A stretch of 64,000 bases of DNA from an uncultured Mediterraneibacter sp. (GCA_934309345.1 CAKRDD010000003.1:1-64000), one strand, 5' to 3'; counted from the first letter of the stretch, positions 40,545 through 50,142 are shown. Program-made: numbers and translations. The notes: a model not told the origin generated them from the letters alone.

Positions 40545-42011
40545 ATGAAAGGGAGTCGTTTTAAATTAAACCAGAATCATGCACCGATCCATGAGGCTCT
40601 GGAGACTTTCCGGCGAATGAGAGTTGTGCCATTTGATGTCCCTGGCCATAAACGCGGAAGAGGAAATCCGGAACTGACAGAATTTCTCGGACAAAAATGT
40701 GTAGGTGTCGATGTCAACAGTATGAAACCACTGGACAATCTCTGTCATCCGGTATCTGTAATACGGGAAGCAGAAGAACTGGCAGCAGATGCCTTTGGAG
40801 CAGCACATGCATTTTTAATGGTAGGGGGCACGACAAGTTCTGTTCAGACAATGGTTTTGACTGCCTGCAAACGTGGAGATGAGATCATATTGCCACGAAA
40901 TGTTCACAGGAGTGTGTTGAATGCACTTGTTCTATGCGGTGCGATTCCTGTTTATGTAAACCCGGAGGTAGACCAGCGGCTAGGTATTTCCCTTGGAATG
41001 CAGAGAGAACAGGTAGCGAAAGCAATAAAAGAACATCCAAAAGCAGTTGCAGTGTTAGTAAATAATCCGACTTATTATGGGATATGCAGTGATCTGCGTG
41101 CAATTGTCAAGATGGCACATGAGGCAGGAATGATGTGTCTGGTAGACGAAGCGCATGGAACACATTTTTATTTCGGCGGAGGCCTTCCTGTTTCAGCTAT
41201 GGAAGCAGGTGCAGATATGGCGTCTGTATCCATGCACAAAAGCGGAGGTAGTCTTACACAGTCGAGTCTGCTCCTTACAGGTCCGGATGTACATGCAGGA
41301 TATGTGCGGCAGATCATCAATCTGACGCAGACAACATCAGGAAGTTACCTTCTGATGTCAAGTCTTGACATTTCGAGAAGGAATCTTGCACAGCGTGGCC
41401 GCCAGATTTTCCATCAGGTAGCAGATATGGCAGAATATGCCAGAGAAGAAATCAATGCAATCGGTGGTTATTATGCATTTGGAAAAGAACTGGTAAATGG
41501 AAATTCTGTTTTTGATTTTGATATTACAAAATTAAGTGTACATACATTAGATATCGGACTCGCAGGGATTGAAGTTTATGATATTCTGCGTGACGAATAC
41601 GACATCCAGATCGAATTTGGAGATATTGGAAATATTCTTGCCTATCTTTCGATCGGAGACCGTGCACAGGAAGTAGAACGGCTTGTGAGTGCGCTTGCAG
41701 AGATCCGCAGACGTTTTCAGACAGATGGAACCGGACTTTTGAGTCAGGAATATATTGATCCACAGGTAGTGGCCAGCCCACAGGATGCTTTTTATGCAGA
41801 TAAGTGCAGTCTGCCGCTTCGGGAGACAGAAGGTATGGTCTGTAGTGAATTTGTGATGTGCTATCCACCTGGAATTCCGATTCTTGCGCCGGGGGAACGT
41901 ATTACAGCAGAAATTCTGGATTATATCGAGTATGCAAAAGCGAAGGGCTGTAATATGACCGGACCGGAAGATCCGGATATTTTAAAACTGAATGTTCTGA
42001 CAGGGAGGTAA
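40545..42011 (+). CDS. speA: PLP-dependent arginine decarboxylase (Orn/Lys/Arg decarboxylase family)
   Basis: About 488 residues of the aspartate-aminotransferase-fold decarboxylases. Key spots: VPFDVPGHKRGRGNP near the start, the PLP-covering DEAHGTHFYF, the Schiff-base lysine K232 in SVSMHKSGGSLTQSS, and the C-terminal FVMCYPPGIPILAPGE. Lysine or ornithine could be substrates of related proteins, but the agmatinase two genes downstream points to arginine, giving agmatine. Start ATG 40545 follows AGAGAGG. It is the first gene of a five-gene polyamine operon. Confidence 0.88.
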   Translation: MKGSRFKLNQNHAPIHEALETFRRMRVVPFDVPGHKRGRGNPELTEFLGQKCVGVDVNSMKPLDNLCHPVSVIREAEELAADAFGAAHAFLMVGGTTSSVQTMVLTACKRGDEIILPRNVHRSVLNALVLCGAIPVYVNPEVDQRLGISLGMQREQVAKAIKEHPKAVAVLVNNPTYYGICSDLRAIVKMAHEAGMMCLVDEAHGTHFYFGGGLPVSAMEAGADMASVSMHKSGGSLTQSSLLLTGPDVHAGYVRQIINLTQTTSGSYLLMSSLDISRRNLAQRGRQIFHQVADMAEYAREEINAIGGYYAFGKELVNGNSVFDFDITKLSVHTLDIGLAGIEVYDILRDEYDIQIEFGDIGNILAYLSIGDRAQEVERLVSALAEIRRRFQTDGTGLLSQEYIDPQVVASPQDAFYADKCSLPLRETEGMVCSEFVMCYPPGIPILAPGERITAEILDYIEYAKAKGCNMTGPEDPDILKLNVLTGR

Positions 42012-42016
42012 TAACA

Positions 42017-42871
42017 ATGGAAATGTGGTTTTCAGAATTCCATACACCGGATGTGAAACACAGTATCCGGGTAAACCGTCAGCTTTTTTCCAGACAGAGT
42101 GATTATCAGAGAATTGATATTTTTGAGACACCGGAATTTGGCCGTGTCCTGACTCTGGACGGAAATGTAATGCTGACAGAACGTGATGAATTTATTTATG
42201 ATGAGATGATCACACATGTGCCGATGGCGATCCATAAAGAAGCAAAAGAGATTATGGTAATTGGTGCCGGAGATGGCGGCGTTGTCCGTGAACTGACCAG
42301 ATACGACAGGGTCAGGCACATTGATCTGGTAGAAATGGATCCGATGGTTGTCGAGGCATGTCGTGCATACCTTCCGGAAAATGCATGCAGACTGGATGAC
42401 AGAAGAGTACATCTTCATTACGAAAATGCACTCCGCTTTATCCGAAGATGCGAGGCAAAATATGATCTTATTATCGTAGATTCTTCGGATCCATTTGGTC
42501 CTTCCGAAGGACTGTTTACCCGCGAATTCTATGGAAATTGTTACAATGCATTGAAAGAGGATGGAATCATGGTCAATCAGCAGGGAAGTCCATTCTACGC
42601 GGAAGATGCACATGCAATGCAGCGAAGTCATAAAAGAATTGCAAGTACATTTCAGATCAGCCGTGTTTATCAGGCGCATATCCCAACCTTTGCCGCAGGT
42701 TACTGGTTGTTTGGATTTGCCAGCAAAAAATATCATCCGGTAGATGATCTGGATGCGGAAGCATGGAATGCATTAAATCTACGCACACGTTACTATACAA
42801 CAAGACTCCATAAAGGAGCATTTTACCTTCCGGCATTTCTGGAAGACATGCTGAAAGAAGTGGAGGAATAA
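42017..42871 (+). CDS. speE: Spermidine synthase-like aminopropyltransferase
   Basis: A 284-residue SpeE-type protein. It shows YQRIDIFETPEFGRVLTLDG, the nucleotide site MVIGAGDGGVVRELTR and the catalytic region IIVDSSDPFGPSEGLFTREFY with the two acidic residues (D near 158 and D at 161). It would transfer an aminopropyl group from decarboxylated S-adenosylmethionine to putrescine or agmatine. No speD (SAM decarboxylase) lies in the window, so its donor supply is unclear. The gene sits 5 bp after speA behind GGAGGTAATAAC. Confidence 0.93.
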   Translation: MEMWFSEFHTPDVKHSIRVNRQLFSRQSDYQRIDIFETPEFGRVLTLDGNVMLTERDEFIYDEMITHVPMAIHKEAKEIMVIGAGDGGVVRELTRYDRVRHIDLVEMDPMVVEACRAYLPENACRLDDRRVHLHYENALRFIRRCEAKYDLIIVDSSDPFGPSEGLFTREFYGNCYNALKEDGIMVNQQGSPFYAEDAHAMQRSHKRIASTFQISRVYQAHIPTFAAGYWLFGFASKKYHPVDDLDAEAWNALNLRTRYYTTRLHKGAFYLPAFLEDMLKEVEE

Positions 42872-42874
42872 TTC

Positions 42875-43732
42875 ATGATTTTACCGAATATAGAAACATT
42901 TATCGGATGCGAAAGCAGCTTTGAGGAAGCATCGATTGTCCTTTATGGCGCGCCATTTGATTCAACGACAAGTTTTCGTCCGGGCGCAAGGTTTGGTCCA
43001 TCGGCCATGCGTCATGAGAGCTTCGGCTTGGAGACTTACAGTCCATATCAGGACAGAGATCTTATGGATATCAGCGTATTTGACAGCGGGGATCTGGAGC
43101 TTTGCTTTGGAAGCAGCGAAATGGCGCTTGCAGATATTCAAAAGAGAGCAGAAGAAATATTGGAAGCAGATAAATTCCCATTGCTTCTGGGAGGAGAACA
43201 TCTGGTGACGCTGGCAGCAGTACGTGCTGTGGCTGCAAAATATCCGGATCTTCATATCATCCATTTTGATGCACATGCAGATTTAAGAGATGATTATCTG
43301 GGAGCCAGATTAAGTCATGCCTGCGTTCTGCGAAGATGCCATGATCTATTAGGAGACGGACGCATCCATCAGTTCTGTATCCGAAGCGGAGAAAGAGAAG
43401 AATTCAGATTTGCCGCGCAGCACACAGATTTCCATCCACTTTCTTTTGACGGACTGGAAGAGACTGTCAGAGAACTGAAAGAGAAAAATGTACCAATTTA
43501 TTTTACAATTGATCTGGATTGTCTGGATCCGGCGGCATTTCCGGGGACAGGAACTCCGGAGGCGGGGGGAGTAACTTTCTTAGAGCTTCTTGAAGCCATC
43601 CGTACAGTTGCACAGGCAAATGTGGTGGGAGCGGATGTGAATGAACTTGCTCCTATGCTGGATGCAAGTGGTGTCTCAACCGCAACAGCATGTAAGGTTC
43701 TCCGCGAACTGCTTCTGGCAATAGCAAAATAA
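42875..43732 (+). CDS. speB: Agmatinase (ureohydrolase family)
   Basis: A 285-residue manganese ureohydrolase that converts agmatine (or aminopropylagmatine) to putrescine (or spermidine) and urea. Metal ligands are visible in LGGEHLVTL, FDAHADLRDDYLGARLSHACV and FTIDLDCLDPAAFPGTGTPE. Family length is normal. It starts 3 bp after speE. It links arginine decarboxylation to polyamines, supporting the arginine specificity of the first gene. Confidence 0.94.
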   Translation: MILPNIETFIGCESSFEEASIVLYGAPFDSTTSFRPGARFGPSAMRHESFGLETYSPYQDRDLMDISVFDSGDLELCFGSSEMALADIQKRAEEILEADKFPLLLGGEHLVTLAAVRAVAAKYPDLHIIHFDAHADLRDDYLGARLSHACVLRRCHDLLGDGRIHQFCIRSGEREEFRFAAQHTDFHPLSFDGLEETVRELKEKNVPIYFTIDLDCLDPAAFPGTGTPEAGGVTFLELLEAIRTVAQANVVGADVNELAPMLDASGVSTATACKVLRELLLAIAK

Positions 43733-43812
43733 ACCGGCAACTTAGAAGAGAGCAATTATAAATATACAACTGTGGAAGAAAACAGTTACATGTCAAGAAA
43801 AGGAGAAGAGTT

Positions 43813-45072
43813 ATGAGCAGAGTACTTGTAATCGGCTGCGGAGGAGTAGCCAGTGTAGCAATTCAGAAATGTTGTCAGGCAGATGAGGTATTCACGGAAC
43901 TTTGTATTGCAAGCCGCACAAAGGAAAAATGTGATGCACTTGTAGAAAAGCTGAAAGGAAAGACAAAAACAGTTCTCACTACAGCCAAGGTTGATGCGGA
44001 TGATGTAGATCAGCTGATCGAACTGATCAATGATTACAAACCGGATCTGGTAATGAATATTGCGCTTCCATACCAGGATCTGACGATTATGGATGCATGT
44101 CTGGCATGTGGCGTAAACTATATGGATACAGCAAACTACGAGCCGGAAGATACCGATGATCCGAATTGGCGTGCAATTTACGAAAAACGCTGTAAAGAAG
44201 AAGGATTTTCAGCATATTTTGATTATTCCTGGCAGTGGGCATACCGCAAAAAATTCGAAGATGCAGGTCTTACAGCACTGCTTGGATGCGGATTTGACCC
44301 AGGTGTCACACAGGCATACTGTGCATATGCATTAAAGCATGAGTTTGATCAGATCGATACTATTGACATTCTGGACTGCAATGGCGGAGATCATGGATAT
44401 GCATTTGCAACAAACTTTAATCCGGAAATCAATCTTCGTGAAGTAAGTGCACCGGGAAGCTACTGGGAGAACGGACATTGGGTAGAAATCCCGCCAATGG
44501 ATATTAAGAGAGAATACAACTTTGATCAGGTCGGAGACAAGGACATGTATCTGCTTCACCATGAGGAGATAGAGTCTCTTGCAAAGACAATCCCGGGCGT
44601 AAAGCGTATTCGTTTCTTTATGACTTTTGGACAAAGCTATCTGGATCATATGCGCTGTCTTGAAGATGTGGGAATGCTTTCTACAACACCGATCCAGTAC
44701 AATGGACAGGAAATCGTTCCGATCCAGTTCTTGAAAGAACTTCTTCCGGATCCGGCAAGCCTTGGTCCACGTACAAAAGGAAAAACAAATATCGGCTGTA
44801 TTTTTACAGGTGTAAAAGATGGAAAAGAGAAAACTTATTATATCTATAATGTATGCGATCATCAGGAATGCTACCATGAGGTTGGAAGCCAGGCAATCAG
44901 TTATACAACAGGTGTTCCGGCAATGTGCGGAGCATTGATGATGCTGACTGGAAAATGGATCAGACCAGGTGTGTATACTGTAGAGGAATTTGATCCGGAT
45001 CCGTTCCTGAATGCACTTGACCGTTATGGTCTGCCACGCAGTGAAAATCATGATCCGAAGTTGGTAGACTGA
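43813..45072 (+). CDS. Carboxynorspermidine/carboxyspermidine dehydrogenase
   Basis: A 419-residue saccharopine-dehydrogenase-fold enzyme with the Rossmann start VLVIGCGGVASVAIQKC and the family-specific NYMDTANYEPEDTDDPNWRAIYE and GCGFDPGVTQAYCAYA. It condenses aspartate semialdehyde with a diamine (putrescine) to carboxyspermidine using NADPH. An 80-bp gap precedes it, with AAAAGGAGAAG before the start. Its stop codon overlaps the next start by one base (TGATG). The pair provides spermidine synthesis that does not use decarboxylated SAM. Confidence 0.94.
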   Translation: MSRVLVIGCGGVASVAIQKCCQADEVFTELCIASRTKEKCDALVEKLKGKTKTVLTTAKVDADDVDQLIELINDYKPDLVMNIALPYQDLTIMDACLACGVNYMDTANYEPEDTDDPNWRAIYEKRCKEEGFSAYFDYSWQWAYRKKFEDAGLTALLGCGFDPGVTQAYCAYALKHEFDQIDTIDILDCNGGDHGYAFATNFNPEINLREVSAPGSYWENGHWVEIPPMDIKREYNFDQVGDKDMYLLHHEEIESLAKTIPGVKRIRFFMTFGQSYLDHMRCLEDVGMLSTTPIQYNGQEIVPIQFLKELLPDPASLGPRTKGKTNIGCIFTGVKDGKEKTYYIYNVCDHQECYHEVGSQAISYTTGVPAMCGALMMLTGKWIRPGVYTVEEFDPDPFLNALDRYGLPRSENHDPKLVD

Positions 45073-46289
45073 TGGAAAGATTAGATAAAAGAGCACCATT
45101 TACAGTCACCGGCGGAAGTATTCCGCCGGAATTTCAGAACATCAAAACACCTTGCTATATACTGGATGAAAAAGCACTTACAGAAAATGCAAAACTGCTC
45201 GGTGAAGTAGCAGAGCGGACAGGATGTAAGATGCTTCTGGCACAGAAAGCATTCAGTAATTATGACTGTTATCCTTTTTTTGAACCGTATCTAGCAGGTA
45301 CAGAGGCCAGCGGACTGTTTGAGGCAAGACTGGGTGCAGAAGAAATGCCGGGAAAAGAGGTTCATGTATTCTGTGCAGGTTACCGGGCGGATGAATTCGA
45401 GGAACTTCTTCAGTATGCCGATCATATTGTATTTAATTCTCCGTCCCAGCTTCTTCGCTTTGGAAGAATGGCGAAAGAGGCAGGAAAAAGCGTGGGGCTT
45501 CGAATCAATCCGGAATGCTCTACTCAGGAAGGACATGAGATTTATGACCCTTGTGCACCGGGGAGCCGCATGGGTACAACAAGAGTACAGTGGGATGCAG
45601 CAATTGGGAAGAATCCGGAGTTGATAGAGCTTTTGGATGGGGTTCATTTCCATACACTCTGTGAGCAGGATTCGGATGATCTGGAGACAACGCTTGCTGC
45701 TGTAAAGAAACAGTTCGGCGATTTGGTTGCCAAAGTAAAATGGATCAATTTTGGCGGTGGTCATCATATTACAAGACCAGGATATGATATTGAGCGACTG
45801 GAGCGATGCATTCGAATGGCGCAGGAAGAATGGAAGGTTGAGGTTTATCTGGAACCGGGAGAAGCCTGGGCATTAAATGCAGGATTTCTTCTGACCAGTG
45901 TGCTGGATGTTCTGAAAAATGGAGACACACAGATCGCAATCGTAGATGCCAGCGCAGCCTGCCATATGCCGGATGTACTGGAAATGCCTTATCGTCCACC
46001 GCTTCTAGGAGCATCAGATGAGACAACAGATAGCGGGATCACAGTCCGGTTAGGAGGTCCAACCTGTCTGTCCGGGGATGTGATCGGAGACTATAAATTC
46101 AGCAAACTACCGGAATACGGAGATCTCCTTCTGTTTGGAGATATGGCGATTTATACGACTTGTAAAAATAACACATTTAATGGGATGTCATTACCGGATA
46201 TCTGGATCAGGCATGCTGACAGAACCATGCAGCAGCTAACTTCATTTAATTACACAGATTTTAAAGAAAGATTAGGAAGCCGTGAATAG
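45072..46289 (+). CDS. nspC: Carboxynorspermidine/carboxyspermidine decarboxylase
   Basis: A 405-residue PLP enzyme of the alanine racemase-fold group. TPCYILDEKALTENA and LLAQKAFSNYD give the PLP lysine (K59); GVHFHTLCEQDSDD and the glycine-rich KWINFGGGHHITRPGYD are the expected phosphate and substrate loops; GPTCLSGDVIGDY near the end is the catalytic Cys/Asp region. It releases spermidine (or norspermidine) from the carboxylated precursor. The operon ends with a terminator that begins inside the last codons. Confidence 0.94.
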   Translation: MERLDKRAPFTVTGGSIPPEFQNIKTPCYILDEKALTENAKLLGEVAERTGCKMLLAQKAFSNYDCYPFFEPYLAGTEASGLFEARLGAEEMPGKEVHVFCAGYRADEFEELLQYADHIVFNSPSQLLRFGRMAKEAGKSVGLRINPECSTQEGHEIYDPCAPGSRMGTTRVQWDAAIGKNPELIELLDGVHFHTLCEQDSDDLETTLAAVKKQFGDLVAKVKWINFGGGHHITRPGYDIERLERCIRMAQEEWKVEVYLEPGEAWALNAGFLLTSVLDVLKNGDTQIAIVDASAACHMPDVLEMPYRPPLLGASDETTDSGITVRLGGPTCLSGDVIGDYKFSKLPEYGDLLLFGDMAIYTTCKNNTFNGMSLPDIWIRHADRTMQQLTSFNYTDFKERLGSRE

Positions 46290-46300
46290 CGGCTTCCTAA
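46272..46300 (+). terminator. Terminator overlapping the nspC stop codon
   Basis: TTAGGAAGCC (46272-46281) pairs with GGCTTCCTAA (46291-46300); the stop codon TAG lies in the loop, so the stem forms partly from coding sequence. Confidence 0.78.
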
Positions 46301-46326
46301 TACATTTATTTAACACATTTCTTGTT

Positions 46327-46785
46327 TCACATTAACGTCCATACCCAATATACAACTCCAAGCGCCCAGCTTGTCACAATTCCATACAGGATCACCGGTC
46401 CGGCAATCGTAAAGATCTTACAACCAATACCAAAAACCTGTCCTTCTTTCTTATATTCAATTGCAGGTGCTGCAACAGAGTTGGCAAAACCGGTAATCGG
46501 AACAAGCGCACCGGCACCGCCCCATTTGGCAAGCAGTGGATAGATTCCGGTACCGGTGAGAAGGATACTCAGGAGAATGAGCAGAATAGAAGTCCAGCTG
46601 CTGCAGTCATTTGGGGAAAGCTTTTTCAGTTCACAGAAATGATAAATACATTGTCCGATCAGGCAGATCATTCCACCAAGGAAGAATGCCTTCAACATGT
46701 TGAACCACACATTGTGCTGTGGTGTTTTCTTTTTGACATAGGCTTCGTATTGCTTCTGTTGCTTCAATTGTTCTATTTTGTCCAT
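46327..46785 (-). CDS. spoVAC: Stage V sporulation protein AC
   Basis: A 152-residue membrane protein. After a basic N-terminus (KQQKQYEAYVKKKTPQHN) come three or four hydrophobic helices with KAFFLGGMICLIGQ and WGGAGALVPITGFANSVAAPAIEYKKEGQVFGIG, the signature of SpoVAC. SpoVA proteins form the spore inner-membrane channel for dipicolinic acid. The AAGGGA site sits 9 bp before the start. It is on the opposite strand to spoVAD, an unusual split of the classical operon. Confidence 0.93.
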   Translation of the reverse strand: MDKIEQLKQQKQYEAYVKKKTPQHNVWFNMLKAFFLGGMICLIGQCIYHFCELKKLSPNDCSSWTSILLILLSILLTGTGIYPLLAKWGGAGALVPITGFANSVAAPAIEYKKEGQVFGIGCKIFTIAGPVILYGIVTSWALGVVYWVWTLM

Positions 46786-46894
46786 AAATGAAATCCCTTC
46801 TTTTTTGTTTTCAAATTCTACACATAGTTTTTCACAAAAATGAAAATAATATCCTTAAAAATAAATAATGAAATATCAGAAATGAGGAAACGAT

Positions 46895-48007
46895 ATGAAT
46901 GATACGGGAAACAAGAACCGGGCAGTTGAATCAGAGTGTGGTCCTTTTCATCTGTCACAGCTTCGTGGAGCACAGAGCATTGTATTCACAAAAGCACCTT
47001 ATCTTCTAAGCGCAGCATCTGTTGCCGGAAGCAAAGAAGCGCAGGGGCCACTTGGAAAATGCTTTGATCTGACAAATGAGGATGACCTGTTTGGGGCAGA
47101 AACCTGGGAGGAAGCCGAAAGCAATATGCAGAAGGAAGCCTGTGTACTGGCGCTTGGGAAGTCGCATGTGGATCCGAAGTCTGTGCGTTATCTCTTTGGA
47201 GGAGATCTTCTCAGACAAGGGATCGCAACTTCTATGGGAGTGGAAGATCTGCAGATTCCCATATTCGGCCTGTACGGTGCATGCTCCACATCAGGAGAAG
47301 CGCTGGCATTAGCCGCAATGAGTGTGGCAGCAGGATACGGAGATTACATGCTGGCAGTAACTTCAAGTCATTTCGGAAGTGCAGAGAAAGAATTCCGATT
47401 TCCGTTAGGATATGCGAACCAGAGACCGCTTTCCGCACACTGGACCGTGACAGCCAGCGGGGCTTTCCTCGTAGGAAGCCATCTGAATAAAATACATTCC
47501 GATAAGCAACGTCAAAGAAAGTCCCAGTTCCGGCATATTCGGATCACTGGCGTCACGATAGGGAAGATCGTTGACTTTGGCTTGAAAGATTCGCAGAATA
47601 TGGGGGCATGTATGGCTCCGGCTGCAACCGATAGCATCTACCGCAATTTCCAGGATCTTGGACGAACCCAGGAGGATTATGATCAGATCATAACAGGTGA
47701 TCTTGGATATATTGGTCAATCCATACTTTTTGACCTGATGAAAAGCAGAGGATATGACATCAGAAAAAAGCATATGGATTGTGGAATGACCATTTTTGAT
47801 CAGGAGACGCAGGACACACATGCCGGTGGAAGCGGCTGTGGATGTGCAGCGTCAACACTGGCTTCTTATATTCTGCCAAAGCTTGAGAGCGGAGAGTGGA
47901 GAAAGATACTTTTTGTGCCGACCGGTGCATTGATGTCAACAGTCAGCTTCAATGAAGGAGCAAGTGTGCCGGGGATTGCACATGCGATTATGATCGAACA
48001 CTGTTAA
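46895..48007 (+). CDS. spoVAD: Stage V sporulation protein AD
   Basis: A 370-residue, thiolase-fold-like protein that binds dipicolinate. Signatures: GPLGKCFDLTNEDDLFGAETWEEAE, YGACSTSGEALALA and QETQDTHAGGSGCGCAA. It is about 30 residues longer than the usual family member, with an N-terminal extension (MNDTGNKNRAVESECGPFHL) and a basic insertion SDKQRQRKSQFRHI near residue 205. AGGAAACG lies before the start. Diverges from spoVAC; spoVAE follows 73 bp downstream. Confidence 0.95.
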   Translation: MNDTGNKNRAVESECGPFHLSQLRGAQSIVFTKAPYLLSAASVAGSKEAQGPLGKCFDLTNEDDLFGAETWEEAESNMQKEACVLALGKSHVDPKSVRYLFGGDLLRQGIATSMGVEDLQIPIFGLYGACSTSGEALALAAMSVAAGYGDYMLAVTSSHFGSAEKEFRFPLGYANQRPLSAHWTVTASGAFLVGSHLNKIHSDKQRQRKSQFRHIRITGVTIGKIVDFGLKDSQNMGACMAPAATDSIYRNFQDLGRTQEDYDQIITGDLGYIGQSILFDLMKSRGYDIRKKHMDCGMTIFDQETQDTHAGGSGCGCAASTLASYILPKLESGEWRKILFVPTGALMSTVSFNEGASVPGIAHAIMIEHC

Positions 48008-48080
48008 AAAATCTTATTAAAATAGGAAGAAGTAAAAAAGACGCTAAGTATGTGTTAAAAAACAGAAAAGGAATAGAAAA

Positions 48081-48437
48081 ATGGATTATATAAAAGCATT
48101 TTTAATCGGAGGTCTCATCTGCGCTGCAGTGCAGATTCTTCTGGACAGAACGAAGCTGATGCCGGGACGGGTTATGGTATTACTCGTCTGTACAGGCGCA
48201 GTGCTTGGATTTATCGGAGTATACGAACCATTTGTAAAATTTGCAGGAGCAGGAGCAAGCGTTCCACTTCTTGGATTCGGAAATGTCCTGTGGAAAGGTG
48301 TGAAGGAAGCTGTTGATAAAAACGGATTCCTCGGAATCTTCCTTGGAGGGTTCAAGGCAAGTGCCGCCGGAATCAGTGCAGCACTTATCTTTGGATACCT
48401 GGCTTCATTGATTTTTGAACCCAAAATGAAGAAATAA
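48081..48437 (+). CDS. spoVAE: Stage V sporulation protein AE
   Basis: A 118-residue membrane protein with three to four helices and FIGVYEPFVKFAGAGASVPLLGFG, which is the SpoVAE (SpoVAEB) signature, related to SpoVAC. It belongs with SpoVAC and SpoVAD to the dipicolinate channel. A/AAAGGAAT lies before the start. Confidence 0.93.
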   Translation: MDYIKAFLIGGLICAAVQILLDRTKLMPGRVMVLLVCTGAVLGFIGVYEPFVKFAGAGASVPLLGFGNVLWKGVKEAVDKNGFLGIFLGGFKASAAGISAALIFGYLASLIFEPKMKK

Positions 48438-48490
48438 ACAAGAAATCACAACAATGTTACAAAGTATGACAAAATATACATGAAAAGGAC

Positions 48491-48519
48491 TTGACAGTAA
48501 GAGAAAAATGAAATATCCT
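48491..48519 (+). promoter_or_regulatory. Candidate promoter of the exopolysaccharide operon
   Basis: Perfect TTGACA (48491-48496), 17-bp spacer and a weak TATCCT (48514-48519). The following 105 bases to the first start contain no clear hairpin terminator or reading frame. Confidence 0.5.
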
Positions 48520-48624
48520 TAATTGGGTATGGAAGCAACAAGATACGACAACACAAGGAGGCACGGCAGGACAGATATTTTTCCCAAAGGTGTCTCTTTC
48601 ATTATGTAAAAGGACTAATTAAAA

Positions 48625-49371
48625 ATGATTGATATACATAGCCATATCTTGCCTGGAGTTGATGATGGAGCGTCTTCGATGAAAGAAAGTCTTCATATGC
48701 TTTCTATGGCGAGAAGACAGGGAATCACAGATGTGTTTGCAACTTCACATTATTCCAAAGCGTTTCCAAACAGAGATCCGGAGAAGTTGAGAAGGGTTCG
48801 GGATGAGCTGATGAGCCGCGCAAACCGTCCGGTGAAAGGCCCGGATGGGAAGATAAAGCGAAGACGGCCAATTCGAATCTGGACAGGCCAGGAGATTTTT
48901 TATTCCAATAGTGTTATACGACTGCTTGAAGAGGGAAAACTGCTTACGTTGGCAGACAGCAACTATGTATTGGTTGAGTTTATGCCGTCAGTGCCTTATT
49001 CAGAGATATGTACAGCAGTGAGGAATCTGTCAAGAGCAGGGTATGCTCCGGTAGTTGCTCATGCAGAGCGGTATCGCTGTCTTAGAAAAGGGAAGCGTGT
49101 AGAAGAACTGATTGATCTGGAAGCATTGATCCAGATGAATTACAGATCCGTCAGCGGTGACTGGAAGGATTCGACAGCACGCTGGTGTAAGGATAATCTG
49201 AAAAAAAAGAATATCCATTTTATGGGAACTGATATGCACAATATTGGAAGCAGAATGCCTGATACAAAAGAGGCAATGAGTTGGATGAGGAAGCATTTAG
49301 ACAGTACTTACCTCAGACAGATAACAAAAGAGAATGCACTTCGCATTACAGAAAACAAAATAATAAAATAA
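48625..49371 (+). CDS. cpsB: CpsB/CapC-type tyrosine phosphatase (PHP fold)
   Basis: A 248-residue manganese-dependent phosphatase that dephosphorylates the CpsD kinase and so controls polysaccharide export. Ligand motifs: IDIHSHILPGVDDGA at the start, ATSHYS, VAHAERYR and the late GTDMHNIGSR. First gene of the locus. A short insertion of basic residues (NRPVKGPDGKIKRRRP) lies near 70-85. Confidence 0.93.
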   Translation: MIDIHSHILPGVDDGASSMKESLHMLSMARRQGITDVFATSHYSKAFPNRDPEKLRRVRDELMSRANRPVKGPDGKIKRRRPIRIWTGQEIFYSNSVIRLLEEGKLLTLADSNYVLVEFMPSVPYSEICTAVRNLSRAGYAPVVAHAERYRCLRKGKRVEELIDLEALIQMNYRSVSGDWKDSTARWCKDNLKKKNIHFMGTDMHNIGSRMPDTKEAMSWMRKHLDSTYLRQITKENALRITENKIIK

Positions 49372-49383
49372 AGGGGAGCAAAG

Positions 49384-50142
49384 ATGGGAAAGACGCATGA
49401 TGACGACGAGGTCGAGATTGACCTCAGAGAACTATTCTACGCATTGAAAAAGCACATTCTGGTAATTCTTGCGGCCGTACTGGCGGGAGCAGTGATTGCC
49501 GGAGCAGCAACAAAGCTTTTTATCACACCTGTTTACAGTGCAACATCTACAATGCTTGTTCTCACAAAAGAAACAACGCTTTCTTCGCTGGCAGATCTGC
49601 AGATTGGCAGTCAGCTGACGAAAGACTACAACATCCTTATCACAAGCCGTACGGTATTGCAGGACGTAGTAGATGAACTGAATCTGGATATGACATACAA
49701 GGAATTGAAAGGGTGCATCACAGTAGAGAATCCAAGTGATACACGTATTCTTTCCGTTACAGCAGTAGATAAAGATCCGGAGATGGCAAAGAAGATTGCA
49801 GATACACTGGCAAAGACATCAGCTGACTTTATCGGAGATAAGATGGAAGTGACACCGCCGAAGATCATTGAAGAAGGTGAAGTGCCAACAGTTCAGACAA
49901 GTCCGAGTACAAAGAAGAATGTGATGATCGGAGCATTGGCTGGTCTGGTTCTTTCTGCAGGTGTTATTATCCTTCTCACATTGATGGATGATACGATCAA
50001 GTCAGAGGATGATATTGAGAATTATCTCGGTCTGACAACACTGGCAAGTATTCCGGACAGAAAAGACTACATTACGGGAAAAGGACTTCGCAATTCAAGC
50101 AAGACAACACCGAAGAAAAAGAAGAAAAGGAGGAAAAAATAA
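49384..50142 (+). CDS. cpsC: Polysaccharide chain-length / co-polymerase protein (Wzz, CpsC)
   Basis: A 252-residue membrane protein with two transmembrane helices (about residues 20-42 and 178-200) flanking an extracytoplasmic Wzz domain (VYSATSTMLVLTKETTLSSL). It activates CpsD. The tail is remarkably basic (TPKKKKKRRKK), unlike typical CpsC. It ends exactly where the kinase starts. Confidence 0.92.
   Translation: MGKTHDDDEVEIDLRELFYALKKHILVILAAVLAGAVIAGAATKLFITPVYSATSTMLVLTKETTLSSLADLQIGSQLTKDYNILITSRTVLQDVVDELNLDMTYKELKGCITVENPSDTRILSVTAVDKDPEMAKKIADTLAKTSADFIGDKMEVTPPKIIEEGEVPTVQTSPSTKKNVMIGALAGLVLSAGVIILLTLMDDTIKSEDDIENYLGLTTLASIPDRKDYITGKGLRNSSKTTPKKKKKRRKK

Noticed and set aside
40545..42011. 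Lysine or ornithine decarboxylase
   Set aside because: The family cannot separate the substrates by motif, but the agmatinase gene in the same operon favours arginine.
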